28,911 nt of DNA, taken from positions 1 to 28,911 of the IMG/VR virus record IMGVR_UViG_3300005527_000220. One strand, 5' to 3'. The notes below the pieces were generated by a model, which was given only the letters and a program-made list of their open reading frames with translations, was not told the origin of the DNA and ran no database searches. A program made the translations under genes and the position numbers. This document shows, piece after piece, positions 25,772 through 28,911 of this stretch; position 1 is the first letter of the stretch, and each line of letters starts with the position of its first letter. The stretch is from a virus.

Positions 25772-28308
25772 AAAGTAATATCTCAGACAAAGACATAAAA
25801 AAACTTCGAGAACAATTACGAGAACTCGAAGGAAAGACTTCTCAGAAGAGTGCGAATCTTCTAGAGGAAGCAATTCGTTCTGAGACTGAGGGGCTTGGTC
25901 TTGTTTCAACTCTAAGAAAACAAAGAGAGATTCAAGAGCAGTGGCAAATTGCAACTGAAAAGACCACAGGATTTTTGAGTGGATTTCTAGAAGGCTTTGT
26001 TGGGGAAAAGGCAGGTAGAGCACTTTCTCTCAAATATGCAAGAGCAAGCGACGAAGAAGTGAAAAAGGCTCGTGACTTTTTCGATAAGTTCAAGAAATCT
26101 GGCGAGAAACAAGAAAAAGTTTCTGCTAAAAAGAATGAAAGAGTTTCAAAAGATTTCAAATCTATAAAGAAGATTGTAGTAGGCATACAAAAAGATATTC
26201 AAACGATTCGAAAGGCTATGACTGGAAAGTCTTCACCAGATGTAAAATCCGCTCAGTATTATTTCGATGAGAGAATGGCTGGTGGTGGAAGATATAAAGA
26301 TCGCGAAACAAATAAAATCGTAAGCAAAGATGTTGCACTCAAAGGCAGAACTGAGAATCTAACAAAGGCTATTATGGCTGATGAAGATCCAATGATTCGT
26401 CTTGCAGATACAGTTGATTCTATTTGGAAGAGTCTTGGACCATCAACCAAAGCACAGAAAACTGTTCATGAACGACTTGATGAACTGGAGGATGATATCG
26501 AAGCTGCTGACGATAGTAGTTGGCTTGATCTCTTGGGTGGAGGCGGTGGTCGTCGCGGAAGAAGAGGTCGTCGTGGTGGTCGTCGTGGTGGCATGGGTCG
26601 TCGTGGTGGCATGGGTCGTGGTGGCGGTATGCGTGGTCTTGGAATGGGTGGACTACTTGCTGGTGCTGCAGGTGGTTACTTGGCATACTCTGCTGTTGAT
26701 TCATTTAGAGATCCGAATCTAGAACAGTATAATCCAGATTTTCTAAAAGAACAGGCGATCATGGCTCGTGAGGGTGGAGATGCTGGTGCTACATCAGCAA
26801 TTCAAAATCAGATTACAGCACAAAAGACAGATATAAAACTTCAAGCAGGAGCCAGTGCAGCTGGTGTTGCTGGAGCAGTTGGTGGCGCCGTTGCAGTCAA
26901 GAAGATAGCACAAACTGCTGTTGTGAAAGCAACAAAATCAAAAGTCTGGGATCTTTTTGTGAAGTTTGTTGCAAAAAAATCACCATCTCTATTTGCTAAA
27001 ATTGGAGCACGACTTGCCCTTGCTGGTGGTCTTGCAACTGTTCCAATTTTAGGTTGGGTGAGCGCAGCTATAACTGTTGTTGGTAGTGTTTGGCTGGCAT
27101 GGGATCTCTATCAATTATGGAATGAATTTTCAGCATTGAGTGATGCAGAGAAAGAGCTCTATGATGATAAAGTTATGAAGCAAGCAGAACAACAAAGTTC
27201 AGCGACAGCAGCAAAAACCCCAACAACATCAACACCTGCAGCAGGTCAAGTTGGGGCTGCTCCGAAGGCACCAGCAACACCATCATTATTTGAAAGTGCA
27301 TCAATCAATGTTGGATCTGCGGTTTCAGGTGCTATTGCAAGTGCTAAAAGTTTCTTTGGTGGCGGACCATCAGGAAATGATCTGGCAAAGTATGTTAGAT
27401 TGAAAGACAGCAGTGTAAATTTGAATGGGTTAAATCCTCAACTCAAAGAAAGATTTGCAGCACTTGCAAAAGAATATAATGAAAAGACAGGACAAAAGAT
27501 TCAAGTAAACTCAGGATATCGTAGTTCAGAAGAACAAGCAGCTCTATATGCTAAAATTGGTCCACCTAATGCCGCACCTCCAGGAAGAAGTCGTCATGAG
27601 AGTGGATTAGCAATTGACATCAATTCAACTGATGCAAATAAAGCAATTGAACTTGGATTGATGGCAAAGTATGGATTTGTTCGTCCAGTTCGTGGAGAGA
27701 CGTGGCATGTTGAACCGATTGAGTCTGCAAAACGTGGACCAACACCAGATAATCCATACAAACCAGGTGCTCCTGTTGCAGTGGCGAATAATGGCAAAGT
27801 TGCTTCACCAGAAACTGGATCGAAACCACCAGCAAGTGTGGCACCACAGAGTGCAGCACCACAGAGTGCGGCACAAAGTTCTGGTTCTTCAATGGTTGCA
27901 TCTTCTGCAGAACCAACACAATCAATTTCTACACAGAGTGCGGCACAAAGTTCTAGTTCTTCAATGGTTGCATCTTCTGCAGAACCAACACAATCAATTT
28001 CTACGGAAACAAGCAGTTCATATGCAAACAGCAGCGCGCCTGCATCAACAATTACACCAATTCAAAGTGATCTTGGTGCTTCTGTGCAGCAACAAAGCAG
28101 TCAATTGGCATCAAATCAAATGACTGCTCAAGCACCTCAGGCGCCAGTTGTTGTGAATAACACTACACAGACATCTGCGAATCCATCGGCTGCACCAAAA
28201 CAAAATATACCAAAAGCGAACGCAAGAACTGCAGATAGTTCATTCACTCGAGCATTGGCTAGAGACTTTTCTCACCCAACAGCATTTACAACTGTCACGC
28301 TGATATAA
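25768..28308 (+). CDS. Tape-measure-like hub protein with M15 (VanY-type) peptidase domain
   Basis: An 846-residue protein following the gp26/small-ORF pair, where a tape measure or gp29 counterpart is expected. Residues 1-250 are charged helices. Residues 256-293 form an Arg/Gly patch (GGGGGRRGRRGRRGGRRGG) running into an apolar Gly/Ala stretch (290-310). A strong membrane-type segment spans 413-450 (LALAGGLATVPILGWVSAAI). Residues 540-655 are an M15/VanY metallopeptidase: NSGYRSSEEQAALY (581-594), SRHESGLAID (608-617, with zinc ligands H610 and D617) and GETWHVEP (643-650, with catalytic E644 and ligand H647). The C-terminal 200 residues are Ser/Gln/Ala-rich, contain a 72-base tandem duplication, and end ALARDFSHPTAFTTVTLI. 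The peptidase would cut peptidoglycan cross-links or stems during entry. The tape-measure role is inferred; the peptidase motifs are complete. Confidence 0.8.
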   Translation: MKSNISDKDIKKLREQLRELEGKTSQKSANLLEEAIRSETEGLGLVSTLRKQREIQEQWQIATEKTTGFLSGFLEGFVGEKAGRALSLKYARASDEEVKKARDFFDKFKKSGEKQEKVSAKKNERVSKDFKSIKKIVVGIQKDIQTIRKAMTGKSSPDVKSAQYYFDERMAGGGRYKDRETNKIVSKDVALKGRTENLTKAIMADEDPMIRLADTVDSIWKSLGPSTKAQKTVHERLDELEDDIEAADDSSWLDLLGGGGGRRGRRGRRGGRRGGMGRRGGMGRGGGMRGLGMGGLLAGAAGGYLAYSAVDSFRDPNLEQYNPDFLKEQAIMAREGGDAGATSAIQNQITAQKTDIKLQAGASAAGVAGAVGGAVAVKKIAQTAVVKATKSKVWDLFVKFVAKKSPSLFAKIGARLALAGGLATVPILGWVSAAITVVGSVWLAWDLYQLWNEFSALSDAEKELYDDKVMKQAEQQSSATAAKTPTTSTPAAGQVGAAPKAPATPSLFESASINVGSAVSGAIASAKSFFGGGPSGNDLAKYVRLKDSSVNLNGLNPQLKERFAALAKEYNEKTGQKIQVNSGYRSSEEQAALYAKIGPPNAAPPGRSRHESGLAIDINSTDANKAIELGLMAKYGFVRPVRGETWHVEPIESAKRGPTPDNPYKPGAPVAVANNGKVASPETGSKPPASVAPQSAAPQSAAQSSGSSMVASSAEPTQSISTQSAAQSSSSSMVASSAEPTQSISTETSSSYANSSAPASTITPIQSDLGASVQQQSSQLASNQMTAQAPQAPVVVNNTTQTSANPSAAPKQNIPKANARTADSSFTRALARDFSHPTAFTTVTLI
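26569..26616 (+). repeat. 18-base tandem repeat encoding the Arg/Gly patch
   Basis: Two perfect copies of cgtcgtggtggcatgggt lie at 26581-26598 and 26599-26616. They are preceded by a partial copy and followed by a degenerate copy (cgtggtggcggtatgcgt). They encode RRGGMG units, in frame, within the tape-measure-like gene. The block is markedly more G-rich than its surroundings. Confidence 0.85.
27860..28003 (+). repeat. 72-base tandem duplication in the tape-measure-like gene
   Basis: Copies at 27860-27931 and 27932-28003 differ at one base (G at 27883, A at 27955), changing Gly to Ser. Each encodes 24 residues including SMVASSAEPTQSIST. A shorter 15-base near-repeat (gcaccacagagtgca, then gcaccacagagtgcg) lies just upstream. 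The near identity points to a recent duplication in a disordered linker. Confidence 0.9.
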
Positions 28309-28331
28309 AAAAGGGGGACCGAAGTCCCCCT
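28307..28331 (-). terminator. Intrinsic terminator of the gp32 gene with UUCG loop
   Basis: On the minus strand the sequence forms AGGGGGAC, a UUCG loop, and GTCCCCCT, followed by a run of T. An 8-base G/C-rich stem, a UUCG tetraloop and the U-tract make a textbook intrinsic terminator for the gp32 gene, which ends 28 bases upstream. On the plus strand the hairpin lacks a U-tract, so it should not stop the convergent operon efficiently. Its A-tract overlaps the stop codon of the tape-measure-like gene. Confidence 0.9.
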
Positions 28332-28359
28332 GAAAACATCTACGGTTTTCTAATAGAAA

Positions 28360-28911
28360 TTACTCAGCAGCAAGTTTCTCGAAGAATGCCATATCGTCAT
28401 CATCGACGGTGACATTTTCCGCAGTGACTTTCTTGGCAGGAGCAGAGCGAATGACAGGAGCATCAGCAATTGCATCATCAATCTGCTTTGCAACTGATGC
28501 AGCAGCACCACCAGCACCAAGAACCTTGTTCAACTTTGCCTTCAGTTCGTCATAGGACTTGAAGTTATCAGCCTTCAAGAAATCCTTGAGCGAATGCGCT
28601 GACTTCCAGACCTGCTCAATCTTCGCATCGTCGCCATTGAACAACGCAGCAGGAGTTTCAAACTCCGACTTGTCGTAGTTACGATAACCTTCGACATTAC
28701 GAATCTTGACCTTGAAGTTTGCACCCTTCCAGAAATCAAACGGATTCATTGGAGTCTCATCAGCAAACTGCGGCTCAAGTTGTTCCTTGATCTTGTCGAA
28801 AATCTTCTTTCCGAATTTGAACAAGAACACCTTACCTTCATTTTGCGGACGCTTTGCGTCAGAGATCACAAGAATGTTTGCAATGTAGGTCAACTTGCGC
28901 TTCTGCTTACG
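28360..28911 (-). CDS. 32: Single-stranded DNA binding protein gp32, partial (N-terminus beyond right edge)
   Basis: The frame is open to the right edge, giving the last 183 residues. T4 gp32 coats single-stranded DNA in replication, recombination and repair. Matches to T4 include YIANILVISDAKRPQNEGKV (T4 YIANILVIKDPAAPENEGKV), FKFGKKIFDKI, WKGANFKVKI, VEGYRNYDKSEF and FKSYDELKAKLNKVLG. The C-terminus has the acidic protein-interaction tail (DDDDMAFFEKLAAE). The zinc-binding and N-terminal cooperativity regions lie outside the window. Codon use differs sharply from the structural genes: I count about 23 AAG against 3 AAA lysine codons, consistent with a highly expressed gene. A strong terminator follows its stop. 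Confidence 0.95.
   Translation of the reverse strand, partial: RKQKRKLTYIANILVISDAKRPQNEGKVFLFKFGKKIFDKIKEQLEPQFADETPMNPFDFWKGANFKVKIRNVEGYRNYDKSEFETPAALFNGDDAKIEQVWKSAHSLKDFLKADNFKSYDELKAKLNKVLGAGGAAASVAKQIDDAIADAPVIRSAPAKKVTAENVTVDDDDMAFFEKLAAE

Noticed and set aside
26812-26826. A third ITAQK in the tape-measure-like protein (residues 349-353)
   Set aside because: It lacks the preceding acidic EEV part and sits in a helical Ala/Gln-rich context, so I do not count it with the gp5 TonB-box-like motifs.
27671-28123. 150-codon frame on the plus strand inside the M15 protein gene
   Set aside because: An out-of-frame shadow of the repeat region; its apparent repeats are the 72-base duplication read in another frame.
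28332-28350. Inverted repeat GAAAAC / GTTTTC with a 7-base loop after the plus-strand operon
   Set aside because: The stem is only 6 A/T-rich pairs with no U-tract; too weak to call a terminator.

Overview
The window is a late structural segment of a T4-like myovirus genome. Recognisable T4 baseplate and head-completion proteins (gp4, gp5, gp6, gp8, gp25, gp26, gp48, gp53, a gp27-like hub protein) sit beside the C-terminal end of a gp32-type single-stranded DNA binding protein. Genes are almost gapless: the largest gene-free stretch is about 50 bases and none reaches 300. I saw no host genes, insertion sequences, CRISPR arrays or tRNA genes. AT-rich composition, a gp5 without a lysozyme domain, a DUF4815 protein and very long beta-rich wedge proteins resemble the cyanophage and marine-bacterium branch of T4-like phages more than the enterobacterial T4 branch. 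Nothing here identifies the host directly.

Layout. Bases 1-23083 carry one long minus-strand run. In transcription order it is gp48 (tube cap), gp53 (wedge), gp27-like hub, gp5 spike, an unrecognised 402-residue protein, gp25, gp6, a large gp7-like wedge protein, gp8, a DUF4815 protein, a 1060-residue virion protein, a small coiled-coil protein and a fibre-like protein cut by the left edge. At 23084-23105 transcription diverges. A consensus T4-type late promoter (TATAAATA) points right and lies 4 bases before the gp4 start codon. The plus-strand run is gp4, a gp2-like protein, a gp54-like tube-fold protein, gp26, a 64-residue protein overlapping gp26, and an 846-residue protein with tape-measure character and an M15 peptidase domain. 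It meets the convergent gp32 gene, whose UUCG-loop terminator lies between them.

How the genes fit together. gp5, the gp27-like protein, gp26, gp48, the gp54-like protein and the 846-residue protein would form the hub, spike and tube start. gp53, gp25, gp6, gp7-like and gp8 would form the wedges. The DUF4815 protein, the 1060-residue protein and the left-edge protein are probably peripheral baseplate or fibre parts. gp4 and the gp2-like protein finish the head.

The most interesting signals are: (1) a textbook -1 frameshift cassette at the end of gp26 (GGAGGG, then overlapping A AAT TTT and T TTT TTC) that would fuse gp26 to the next small protein, as in lambda-type tail assembly chaperones; (2) a duplicated TonB-box-like motif in a C-terminal extension of the gp5 spike; (3) a cell-wall peptidase in the tape-measure-like protein of a phage whose gp5 has no lysozyme; (4) a late promoter so close to gp4 that its mRNA could be leaderless; (5) small beta modules scattered through several different baseplate proteins.
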